Source: Liolophura sinensis (lineage: Eukaryota > Mollusca > Polyplacophora > Chitonida > Chitonidae). From it: a DNA stretch of 64,000 bases. The notes beneath the pieces were generated by a model. It did no database searches. It saw only the letters and a program-made list of their open reading frames with translations, and was not told the DNA's origin. The DNA lies in the NCBI RefSeq assembly GCF_032854445.1, contig NW_027017973.1, positions 62,001 to 126,000 on the forward strand, read 5' to 3'. How positions within the stretch are numbered: position 1 is the stretch's first letter; every line of letters starts with the position of its first letter. The translations under genes and the position numbers were made by a program. Positions 24,751 through 37,410 of the stretch are shown one piece after another.

Positions 24751-27700
24751 AAAGTTGAATATAGTAATGACCACTCGCGATTGTACATAGTTAATGTAGC
24801 CGATTTCAATTCGCAAAAAGACCAGGCAAAAATCCAAAAGTGGAAAAACTGATCCAATGCTGCTGGTAAGAGGCTAATCCGACGTATTTTGTGACGAGAA
24901 ATCGAATGGTGCAAACCGCGTTGCTCTCCGACCAATACTTTTGGCTGTAGCCACAAATGAATAATCAATGATGTCAAGATCACGTGCCCAGCAACGGCTC
25001 TTACTCCATGGAAACCAAGGAAATTTGCAATTTTTCAACAGCTGGAGATGCCTGGCCCAATTGCGCATCCTTTGGCACCTTATTGATGTGGGTCAGTGTT
25101 CAATTGTACTTTTTACAGCGGATTGTATCAAGTAGCTTTTGTTTTTTTTATATACAAATGGTGTGGTTTTTCTACATGTAGATAAAGACATTGAGTTTGT
25201 CTTCGACTTAGAAGTAAGACATTTGCTGGGTGAGTTAAATGGGCTTGGCCCAAAGATTTGACGTCGTCTGGGCTACCGAAGGGCACATAACTTATAATGA
25301 AAAGTTGAATATAGTAATGACCAGTCGCGATTGTACATAGTTAATGTAGCCGATTTCAATTCGCAAAAAGACCAGGCAAAAATCCAAAAGTAGAAAAACT
25401 GTTCCAATGCTGCTGGTAAGAGGCTAATCCGACGTATTTTGTGACGAGAAATCGAATGGTGCAAACCGCGTTGCTCTCCGACCAATACTTTTGGCTGTAG
25501 CCACAAATGAATAATCAATGATGTCAAGATTACGTGCCCAGCAACGGCTCTTACTCCATGGAAACCAAGGAAATTTGCAATTTTTCAACAGCTGGAGATG
25601 CCTGGCCCAATTGCGCATCCTTTGGCACCTTATTGATGTGGGTCAGTGTTCAATTGTACTTTTTACAGCGGATTGTATCAAGTACCTTGTGTTTTTTTTT
25701 ATATACAAATGGTGTGGTTTTTCTACATGTAGATAAAGACATTGAGTTTGTCTTCGACTTAGGAGTAAGACATTTGCTGGGTGAGTTAAATGGGCTTGGC
25801 CCAAAGATTTGACGTCGTCTGGGCTACCGAAGGGCACATAACTTATAATGAAATGTTGAATATAGTAATGACCAGTCGCGATTGTACATAGTTAATGTAG
25901 CCGATTTCAATTAGCAAAATGACCAGGCAAAAAGCCAAAAGTGGAAAAACTGTTCCAATGCTGCTGGTAAGAGGCTAATCCGACGTATTTTGTGACGAGA
26001 AATCGAATGGTGCAAACCGCGTTGCTCTCCGACCAATACTTTTGGCTGTAGCCACAAATGAATAATCAATGATGTCAAGATCACGTGCCCAGCAACGGCT
26101 CTTACTCCATGGAAACCATAGAAATTTGCAATTTTTCAACAGCTGGAGATGCCTGGCCCAATTGCGCATCCTTTGGCACCTTATTGATGTGGGTCAGTGT
26201 TCAATTGTACTTTTTACAGCGGATTGTATCAAGTACCTTGTGTTTTTTTTATATACAAATGGTGTGGTTTTTCTACATGTAGATAAAGACATTGAGTTTG
26301 TCTTCGACTTAGAAGTAAGACATTTGCTGGGTGAGTTAAATGGGCTTGGCCCAAAGATTTGACGTCGTCTGGGCTACCGAAGGGCACATAACTTATAATG
26401 AAAAGTTGAATATAGTAATGACCAGTCGCGATTGTACATAGTTAATGTAGCCGATTTCAATTAGCAAAATGACCAGGCAAAAAGCCAAAAGTGGAAAAAC
26501 TGTTCCAATGCTGCTGGTAAGAGGCTAATCCGACGTATTTTGTGACGAGAAATCGAATGGTGCAAACCGCGTTGCTCTCCGACCAATACTTTTGGCTGTA
26601 GCCACAAATGAATAATCAATGATGTCAAGATCACGTGCCCAGCAACGGCTCTTACTCCATGGAAACCAAGGAAATTTGTAATTTTTAAACAGCTGGAGAT
26701 GCCTGGCCCAATTGCGCATCTTTTGGCACCTTATTGATGTGGGTCAGTGTTCAATTGTACTTTTTACAGCGGACTGTATCAAGTACCTTGTGTTTTTTTT
26801 ATATACAAATGGTGTGGTTTTTCTACATGTAGATAAAGACATTGAGTTTGTCTTCGACTTAGAAGTAAGACATTTGTTGGGTGAGTTAAATGGGCTTGGC
26901 CCAAAGATTTGACGTCGTCTGGGCTACCGAAGGGCACATAACTTATAATGAAAAGTTGAATATAGTAATGACCAGTCGCGATTGTACATAGTTAATGTAG
27001 CCGATTTCAATTCGCAAAAAGACCAGGCAAAAATCCAAAAGTGGAAAAACTGATCCAATGCTGCTGGTAAGAGGCTAATCCGACGTATTTTGTGACGAGA
27101 AATCGAATGGTGCAAACCGCGTTGCTCTCCGACCAATACTTTTGGCTGTAGCCACAAATGAATAATCAATGATGTCAAGATCACGTGCCCAGCAACGGCT
27201 CTTACTCCATGGAAACCAAGGAAATTTGCAATTTTTCAACAGCTGGAGATGCCTGGCCCAATTGCGCATCCTTTGGCACCTTATTGATGTGGGTCAGTGT
27301 TCAATTGTACTTTTTACAGCGGATTGTATCAAGTACCTTGTGTTTTTTTTATATACAAATGGTGTGGTTTTTCTACATGTAGATAAAGACATTGAGTTTG
27401 TCTTCGACTTAGAAGTAAGACATTTGCTGGGTGAGTTAAATGGGCTTGGCCCAAAGATTTGACGTCGTCTGGGCTACCGAAGGGCACATAACTTATAATG
27501 AAATGTTGAATATAGTAATGACCAGTCGCGATTGTACATAGTTAATGTAGCCGATTTCAATTAGCAAAATGACCAGGCAAAAAGCCAAAAGTGGAAAAAC
27601 TGTTCCAATGCTGCTGGTAAGAGGCTAATCCGACGTATTTTGTGACGAGAAATCGAATGGTGCAAACCGCGTTGCTCTCCGACCAATACTTTTGGCTGTA

Positions 27701-30700
27701 GCCACAAATGAATAATCAATGATGTCAAGATCACGTGCCCAGCAACGGCTCTTACTCCATGGAAACCATAGAAATTTGCAATTTTTCAACAGCTGGAGAT
27801 GCCTGGCCCAATTGCGCATCCTTTGGCACCTTATTGATGTGGGTCAGTGTTCAATTGTACTTTTTACAGCGGATTGTATCAAGTACCTTGTGTTTTTTTT
27901 ATATACAAATGGTGTGGTTTTTCTACATGTAGATAAAGACATTGAGTTTGTCTTCGACTTAGAAGTAAGACATTTGCTGGGTGAGTTAAATGGGCTTGGC
28001 CCAAAGATTTGACGTCGTCTGGGCTACCGAAGGGCACATAACTTATAATGAAAAGTTGAATATAGTAATGACCACTCGCGATTGTACATAGTTAATGTAG
28101 CCGATTTCAATTCGCAAAAAGACCAGGCAAAAATCCAAAAGTGGAAAAACTGATCCAATGCTGCTGGTAAGAGGCTAATCCGACGTATTTTGTGACGAGA
28201 AATCGAATGGTGCAAACCGCGTTGCTCTCCGACCAATACTTTTGGCTGTAGCCACAAATGAATAATCAATGATGTCAAGATCACGTGCCCAGCAACGGCT
28301 CTTACTCCATGGAAACCAAGGAAATTTGCAATTTTTCAACAGCTGGAGATGCCTGGCCCAATTGCGCATCCTTTGGCACCTTATTGATGTGGGTCAGTGT
28401 TCAATTGTACTTTTTACAGCGGATTGTATCAAGTAGCTTTTGTTTTTTTTATATACAAATGGTGTGGTTTTTCTACATGTAGATAAAGACATTGAGTTTG
28501 TCTTCGACTTAGAAGTAAGACATTTGCTGGGTGAGTTAAATGGGCTTGGCCCAAAGATTTGACGTCGTCTGGGCTACCGAAGGGCACATAACTTATAATG
28601 AAAAGTTGAATATAGTAATGACCAGTCGCGATTGTACATAGTTAATGTAGCCGATTTCAATTCGCAAAAAGACCAGGCAAAAATCCAAAAGTAGAAAAAC
28701 TGTTCCAATGCTGCTGGTAAGAGGCTAATCCGACGTATTTTGTGACGAGAAATCGAATGGTGCAAACCGCGTTGCTCTCCGACCAATACTTTTGGCTGTA
28801 GCCACAAATGAATAATCAATGATGTCAAGATTACGTGCCCAGCAACGGCTCTTACTCCATGGAAACCAGGGAAATTTGCAATTTTTCAACAGCTGGAGAT
28901 GCCTGGCCCAATTGCGCATCCTTTGGCACCTTATTGATGTGGGTCAGTGTTCAATTGTACTTTTTACAGCGGATTGTATCAAGTACCTTGTGTTTTTTTT
29001 TATATACAAATGGTGTGGTTTTTCTACATGTAGATAAAGACATTGAGTTTGTCTTCGACTTAGGAGTAAGACATTTGCTGGGTGAGTTAAATGGGCTTGG
29101 CCCAAAGATTTGACGTCGTCTGGGCTACCGAAGGGCACATAACTTATAATGAAATGTTGAATATAGTAATGACCAGTCGCGATTGTACATAGTTAATGTA
29201 GCCGATTTCAATTAGCAAAATGACCAGGCAAAAAGCCAAAAGTGGAAAAACTGTTCCAATGCTGCTGGTAAGAGGCTAATCCGACGTATTTTGTGACGAG
29301 AAATCGAATGGTGCAAACCGCGTTGCTCTCCGACCAATACTTTTGGCTGTAGCCACAAATGAATAATCAATGATGTCAAGATCACGTGCCCAGCAACGGC
29401 TCTTACTCCATGGAAACCATAGAAATTTGCAATTTTTCAACAGCTGGAGATGCCTGGCCCAATTGCGCATCCTTTGGCACCTTATTGATGTGGGTCAGTG
29501 TTCAATTGTACTTTTTACAGCGGATTGTATCAAGTACCTTGTGTTTTTTTTATATACAAATGGTGTGGTTTTTCTACATGTAGATAAAGACATTGAGTTT
29601 GTCTTCGACTTAGAAGTAAGACATTTGCTGGGTGAGTTAAATGGGCTTGGCCCAAAGATTTGACGTCGTCTGGGCTACCGAAGGGCACATAACTTATAAT
29701 GAAAAGTTGAATATAGTAATGACCAGTCGCGATTGTACATAGTTAATGTAGCCGATTTCAATTAGCAAAAAGACCAGGCAAAAATCCAAAAGTAGAAAAA
29801 CTGTTCCAATGCTGCTGGTAAGAGGCTAATCCGACGTATTTTGTGACGAGAAATCGAATGGTGCAAACCGCGTTGCTCTCCGACCAATACTTTTGGCTGT
29901 AGCCACAAATGAATAATCAATGATGTCAAGATCACGTGCCCAGCAACGGCTCTTACTCCATGGAAACCAAGGAAATTTGCAATTTTTCAACAGCTGGAGA
30001 TGCCTGGCCCAATTGCGCATCCTTTGGCACCTTATTGATGTGGGTCAGTGTTCAATTGTACTTTTTACAGCGGATTGTATCAAGTACCTTTTGTTTTTTT
30101 TATATACAAATGGTGTGGTTTTTCTACATGTAGATAAAGACATTGAGTTTGTCTTCGACTTAGAAGTAAGACATTTGTTGGGTGAGTTAAATGGGCTTGG
30201 CCCAAAGATTTGACGTCGTCTGGGCTACCGAAGGGCACATAACTTATAATGAAAAGTTGAATATAGTAATGACCAGTCGCGATTGTACATAGTTAATGTA
30301 GCCGATTTCAATTCGCAAAAAGACCAGGCAAAAATCCAAAAGTGGAAAAACTGATCCAATGCTGCTGGTAAGAGGCTAATCCGACGTATTTTGTGACGAG
30401 AAATCGAATGGTGCAAACCGCGTTGCTCTCCGACCAATACTTTTGGCTGTAGCCACAAATGAATAATCAATGATGTCAAGATCACGTGCCCAGCAACGGC
30501 TCTTACTCCATGGAAACCATAGAAATTTGCAATTTTTCAACAGCTGGAGATGCCTGGCCCAATTGCGCATCCTTTGGCACCTTATTGATGTGGGTCAGTG
30601 TTCAATTGTACTTTTTACAGCGGATTGTATCAAGTACCTTGTGTTTTTTTTATATACAAATGGTGTGGTTTTTCTACATGTAGATAAAGACATTGAGTTT

Positions 30701-33700
30701 GTCTTCGACTTAGAAGTAAGACATTTGCTGGGTGAGTTAAATGGGCTTGGCCCAAAGATTTGACGTCGTCTGGGCTACCGAAGGGCACATAACTTATAAT
30801 GAAATGTTGAATATAGTAATGACCAGTCGCGATTGTACATAGTTAATGTAGCCGATTTCAATTAGCAAAATGAACAGGCAAAAAGCCAAAAGTGGAAAAA
30901 CTGTTCCAATGCTGCTGGTAAGAGGCTAATCCGACGTATTTTGTGACGAGAAATCGAATGGTGCAAACCGCGTTGCTCTCCGACCAATACTTTTGGCTGT
31001 AGCCACAAATGAATAATCAATGATGTCAAGATCACGTGCCCAGCAACGGCTCTTACTCCATGGAAACCATAGAAATTTGCAATTTTTCAACAGCTGGAGA
31101 TGCCTGGCCCAATTGCGCATCCTTTGGCACCTTATTGATGTGGGTCAGTGTTCAATTGTACTTTTTACAGCGGATTGTATCAAGTACCTTGTGTTTTTTT
31201 TTATATACAAATGGTGTGGTTTTTCTACATGTAGATAAAGACATTGAGTTTGTCTTCGACTTAGAAGTAAGACATTTGCTGGGTGAGTTAAATGGGCTTG
31301 GCCCAAAGATTTGACGTCGTCTGGGCTACCGAAAGGGCACATAACTTATAATGAAAAGTTGAATATAGTAATGACCACTCGCGATTGTACATAGTTAATG
31401 TAGCCGATTTCAATTCGCAAAAAGACCAGGCAAAAATCCAAAAGTGGAAAAACTGATCCAATGCTGCTGGTAAGAGGCTAATCCGACGTATTTTGTGACG
31501 AGAAATCGAATGGTGCAAACCGCGTTGCTCTCCGACCAATACTTTTGGCTGTAGCCACAAATGAATAATCAATGATGTCAAGATCACGTGCCCAGCAACG
31601 GCTCTTACTCCATGGAAACCAAGGAAATTTGCAATTTTTCAACAGCTGGAGATGCCTGGCCCAATTGCGCATCCTTTGGCACCTTATTGATGTGGGTCAG
31701 TGTTCAATTGTACTTTTTACAGCGGATTGTATCAAGTAGCTTTTGTTTTTTTTTATATACAAATGGTGTGGTTTTTCTACATGTAGATAAAGACATTGAG
31801 TTTGTCTTCGACTTAGAAGTAAGACATTTGCTGGGTGAGTTAAATGGGCTTGGCCCAAAGATTTGACGTCGTCTGGGCTACCGAAGGGCACATAACTTAT
31901 AATGAAAAGTTGAATATAGTAATGACCAGTCGCGATTGTACATAGTTAATGTAGCCGATTTCAATTCGCAAAAAGACCAGGCAAAAATCCAAAAGTAGAA
32001 AAACTGTTCCAATGCTGCTGGTAAGAGGCTAATCCGACGTATTTTGTGACGAGAAATCGAATGGTGCAAACCGCGTTGCTCTCCGACCAATACTTTTGGC
32101 TGTAGCCACAAATGAATAATCAATGATGTCAAGATTACGCTCCCAGCAACGGCTCTTACTCCATGGAAACCAAGGAAATTTGCAATTTTTCAACAGCTGG
32201 AGATGCCTGGCCCAATTGCGCATCCTTTGGCACCTTATTGATGTGGGTCAGTGTTCAATTGTACTTTTTACAGCGGATTGTATCAAGTACCTTGTGTTTT
32301 TTTTTATATACAAATGGTGTGGTTTTTCTACATGTAGATAAAGACATTGAGTTTGTCTTCGACTTAGGAGTAAGACATTTGCTGGGTGAGTTAAATGGGC
32401 TTGGCCCAAAGATTTGACGTCGTCTGGGCTACCGAAGGGCACATAACTTATAATGAAATGTTGAATATAGTAATGACCAGTCGCGATTGTACATAGTTAA
32501 TGTAGCCGATTTCAATTAGCAAAATGACCAGGCAAAAAGCCAAAAGTGGAAAAACTGTTCCAATGCTGCTGGTAAGAGGCTAATCCGACGTATTTTGTGA
32601 CGAGAAATCGAATGGTGCAAACCGCGTTGCTCTCCGACCAATACTTTTGGCTGTAGCCACAAATGAATAATCAATGATGTCAAGATCACGTGCCCAGCAA
32701 CGGCTCTTACTCCATGGAAACCATAGAAATTTGCAATTTTTCAACAGCTGGAGATGCCTGGCCCAATTGCGCATCCTTTGGCACCTTATTGATGTGGGTC
32801 AGTGTTCAATTGTACTTTTTACAGCGGATTGTATCAAGTACCTTGTGTTTTTTTTATATACAAATGGTGTGGTTTTTCTACATGTAGATAAAGACATTGA
32901 GTTTGTCTTCGACTTAGAAGTAAGACATTTGCTGGGTGAGTTAAATGGGCTTGGCCCAAAGATTTGACGTCGTCTGGGCTACCGAAGGGCACATAACTTA
33001 TAATGAAAAGTTGAATATAGTAATGACCACTCGCGATTGTACATAGTTAATGTAGCCGATTTCAATTCGCAAAAAGACCAGGCAAAAATCCAAAAGTAGA
33101 AAAACTGTTCCAATGCTGCTGGTAAGAGGCTAATCCGACGTATTTTGTGACGAGAAATCGAATGGTGCAAACTGCGTTGCTCTCCGACCAATACTTTTGG
33201 CTGTAGCCACAAATGAATAATCAATGATGTCAAGATCACGTGCCCAGCAACGGCTCTTACTCCATGGAAACCAAGGAAATTTGCAATTTTTCAACAGCTG
33301 GAGATGCCTGGCCCAATTGCGCATCCTTTGGCACCTTATTGATGTGGGTCAGTGTTCAATTGTACTTTTTACAGCGGATTGTATCAAGTACCTTTTGTTT
33401 TTTTTATATACAAATGGTGTGGTTTTTCTACATGTAGATAAAGACATTGAGTTTGTCTTCGACTTAGAAGTAAGACATTTGTTGGGTGAGTTAAATGGGC
33501 TTGGCCCAAAGATTTGACGTCGTCTGGGCTACCGAAGGGCACATAACTTATAATGAAAAGTTGAATATAGTAATGACCAGTCGCGATTGTACATAGTTAA
33601 TGTAGCCGATTTCAATTCGCAAAAAGACCAGGCAAAAATCCAAAAGTGGAAAAACTGATCCAATGCTGCTGGTAAGAGGCTAATCCGACGTATTTTGTGA

Positions 33701-34106
33701 CGAGAAATCGAATGGTGCAAACCGCGTTGCTCTCCGACCAATACTTTTGGCTGTAGCCACAAATGAATAATCAATGATGTCAAGATCACGTGCCCAGCAA
33801 CGGCTCTTACTCCATGGAAACCATAGAAATTTGCAATTTTTCACCAGCTGGAGATGCCTGGCCCAATTGCGCATCCTTTGGCACCTTATTGATGTGGGTC
33901 AGTGTTCAATTGTACTTTTTACAGCGGATTGTATCAAGTACCTTGTGTTTTTTTTATATACAAATGGTGTGGTTTTTCTACATGTAGATAAAGACATTGA
34001 GTTTGTCTTCGACTTAGAAGTAAGACATTTGCTGGGTGAGTTAAATGGGCTTGGCCCAAAGATTTGACGTCGTCTGGGCTACCGAAGGGCACATAACTTA
34101 TAATGA
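24751..34106 (+). repeat. Six-monomer higher-order repeat, three copies (about 3301 bp)
   Basis: Units: 24751-28051 (M46-M51), 28052-31354 (M52-M57), 31355-34106 (M58 to about M62). The first monomer of each has CCACTCGCG (24771, 28072, 31375), CTGATCC and AGTAGCTTTTG. The second has AAGATTACG, T9 and TTAGGAGTA. The third has AAAAAGCCAAAAG and AACCATAGA. The last three positions are less constant: M50 and M56 share CTGATCC but differ at AAGGA/ATAGA. Private changes: AACCAGGGA in M53, TTACGCTCCC in M59, an extra A in M57 (CGAAAGGGC), TTTCACCAGC in M62. M61 (33027) again has CCACTCGCG outside register. Confidence 0.88.
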
Positions 34107-35208
34107 AAAGTTGAATATAGTAATGACCAGTCGCGATTGTACATAGTTAATGTAGCCGATTTCAATTCGCAAAAAGACCAGGCAAAAATCCAAAAGTAGA
34201 AAAACTGTTCCAATGCTGCTGGCAAGAGGCTAATCCGACGTATTTTGTGACGAGAAATCGAATGGTGCAAACCGCGTTGCTCTCCGACCAATACTTTTGG
34301 CTGTAGCCACAAATGAATAATCAATGATGTCAAGATCACGTGCCCAGCAACGGCTCTTACTCCATGGAAACCAAGGAAATTTGCAATTTTTCAACAGCTG
34401 GAGATGCCTGGCCCAATTGCGCATCCTTTGGCACCTTATTGATGTGGGTCAGTGTTCAATTGTACTTTTTACAGCGGATTGTATCAAGTACCTTGTGTTT
34501 TTTTTATATACAAATGGTGTGGTTTTTCTACATGTAGATAAAGACATTGAGTTTGTCTTCGACTTAGAAGTAAGACATTTGTTGGGTGAGTTAAATGGGC
34601 TTGGCCCAAAGATTTGACGTCGTCTGGGCTACCGAAGGGCACATAACTTATAATGAAAAGTTGAATATAGTAATGACCAGTCGCGATTGTACATAGTTAA
34701 TGTAGCCGATTTTCAATTCGCAAAAAGACCAGGCAAAAATCCAAAAGTGGAAAAACTGTTCCAATGCTGCTGGTAAGAGGCTAATCCGACGTATTTTGTG
34801 ACGAGAAATCGAATGGTGCAAACCGCGTTGCTCTCCGACCAATACTTTTGGCTGTAGCCACAAATGAATAATCAATGATGTCAAGATCACGTGCCCAGCA
34901 ACGGCTCTTACTCCATGGAAACCAAGGAAATTTGCAATTTTTCAACAGCTGGAGATGTCTGGCCCAATTGCGCATCCTTTGGCACCTTATTGATGTGGGT
35001 CAGTGTTCAATTGTACTTTTTACAGCGGATTGTATCAAGTACCTTGTGTTCTTTTTTATATACAAATGGTGTGGTTTTTCTACATGTAGATAAAGACATT
35101 GAGTTTGTCTTCGACTTAGGAGTAAGACATTTGCTGGGTGAGTTAAATGGGCTTGGCCCAAAGATTTGACGTCGTCTGGGCTACCGAAGGGCACATAACT
35201 TATAATGA
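34107..35208 (+). repeat. Transition monomers M63-M64
   Basis: M63 (34107) has GTAG and CTGGCAAGAGG. M64 (34657) has an extra T in GATTTTCAATTCGC, GATGTCTGG, a C-interrupted T-run (GTTCTTTTTTATA) and TTAGGAGTA. They link the six-monomer unit to the dimer/trimer zone that follows. Confidence 0.8.
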
Positions 35209-37410
35209 AATGTTGAATATAGTAATGACCAGTCGCGATTGTACATAGTTAATGTAGCCGATTTCAATTAGCAAAAAGACCAGGCAAAAATCCAAAAGTG
35301 GAAAAACTGTTCCAATGCTGCTGGTAAGAGGCTAATCCGACGTATTTTGTGACGAGAAATCGAATGGTGCAAACCGCGTTGCTCTCCGACAAATACTTTT
35401 GGCTGTAGCCACAAGTGAATAATCAATGATGTCAAGATCACGTGCCCAGCAACGGCTCTTACTCCATGGAAACCAAGGAAATTTGCAATTTTTCAACAGC
35501 TGGAGATGCCTGGCCCAATTGCGCATCCTTTGGCACCTTATTGATGTGGGTCAGTGTTCAATTGTACTTTTTACAGCGGATTGTATCAAGTACCTTGTGT
35601 TTTTTTTTATATACAAATGGTGTGGTTTTTCTACATGTAGATAAAGACATTGAGTTTGTCTTCGACTTAGGAGTAAGACATTTGCTGGGTGAGTTAAATG
35701 GGCTTGGCCCAAAGATTTGACGTCGTCTGGGCTACCGAAGGGCACATAACTTATAATGAAATGTTGAATATAGTAATGACCAGTCGCGATTGTACATAGT
35801 TAATGTAGCCGATTTCAATTCGCAAAAAGACCAGGCAAAAATCCAAAAGTAGAAAAACTGTTCCAATGCTGCTGGTAAGAGGCTAATCCGACGTATTTTG
35901 TGACGAGAAATCGAGTGGTGCAAACCGCGTTGCTCTCCAACCAATACTTTTGGCTGTAGCCACAAATGAATAATCAATGATGTCAAGATCACGTGCCCAG
36001 CAACGGCTCTTACTCCATGGAAACCAAGGAAATTTCCAATTTTTCAACAGCTGGAGATGCCTGGCCCAATTGCGCATCCTTTGGCACCTTATTGATGTGG
36101 GTCAGTGTTCAATTGTACTTTTTACAGCGGATTGTATCAAGTACCTTGTGTTTTTTTTATATACAAATGGTGTGGTTTTTCTACATGTAGATAAAGACAT
36201 TGAGTTTGTCTTCGACTTAGAAGTAAGACATTTGCTGGGTGAGTTAAATGGGCTTGGCCCAAAGATTTGACGTCGTCTGGGCTACCGAAGGGCACATAAC
36301 TTATAATGAAAAGTTGAATATAGTAATGACCAGTCGCGATTGTACATAGTTAATGTAGCCGATTTCAATTCGCAAAAAGACCAGGCAAAAATCCAAAAGT
36401 GGAAAAACTGTTCCAATGCTGCTGGTAAGAGGCTAATCCGACGTATTTTGTGACGAGAAATCGAATGGTGCAAACCGCGTTGCTCTCCGACCAATACTTT
36501 TGGCTGTAGCCACAAGTGAATAATCAATGATGTCAAGATCACGTGCCCAGCAACGGCTCTTACTCCATGGAAACCAAGGAAATTTGCAATTTTTCAACAG
36601 CTGGAGATGCCTGGCCCAATTGCGCATCCTTTGGCACCTTATTGATGTGGGTCAGTGTTCAATTGTACTTTTTACAGCGGATTGTATCAAGTACCTTGTG
36701 TTTTTTTTTATATACAAATGGTGTGGTTTTTCTACATGTAGATAAAGACATTGAGTTTGTCTTCGACTTAGGAGTAAGACATTTGCTGGGTGAGTTAAAT
36801 GGGCTTGGCCCAAAGATTTGACGTCGTCTGGGCTACCGAAGGGCACATAACTTATAATGAAATGTTGAATATAGTAATGACCAGTCGCGATTGTACATAG
36901 TTAATGTAGCCGATTTCAATTCGCAAAAAGACCAGGCAAAAATCCAAAAGTAGAAAAACTGTTCCAATGCTGCTGGTAAGAGGCTAATCCGACGTATTTT
37001 GTGACGAGAAATCGAGTGGTGCAAACCGCGTTGCTCTCCAACCAATACTTTTGGCTGTAGCCACAAATGAATAATCAATGATGTCAAGATCACGTGCCCA
37101 GCAACGGCTCTTACTCCATGGAAACCAAGGAAATTTCCAATTTTTCAACAGCTGGAGATGCCTGGCCCAATTGCGCATCCTTTGGCACCTTATTGATGTG
37201 GGTCAGTGTTCAATTGTACTTTTTACAGCGGATTGTATCAAGTACCTTGTGTTTTTTTTATATACAAATGGTGTGGTTTTTCTACATGTAGATAAAGACA
37301 TTGAGTTTGTCTTCGACTTAGAAGTAAGACATTTGCTGGGTGAGTTAAATGGGCTTGGCCCAAAGATTTGACGTCGTCTGGGCTACCGAAGGGCACATAA
37401 CTTATAATGA
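35209..37410 (+). repeat. Dimer repeat M65-M66 / M67-M68 (1101 bp)
   Basis: M65 and M67 share ACAAGTGAA, T9 and TTAGGAGTA. M66 and M68 share the AATGTTG opening and the linked set TCGAGTGG, CTCCAACC and TTTCCAATTT. M65 has the private GACAAATAC and a TTAGC head, so the copies have diverged a little. Confidence 0.82.
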
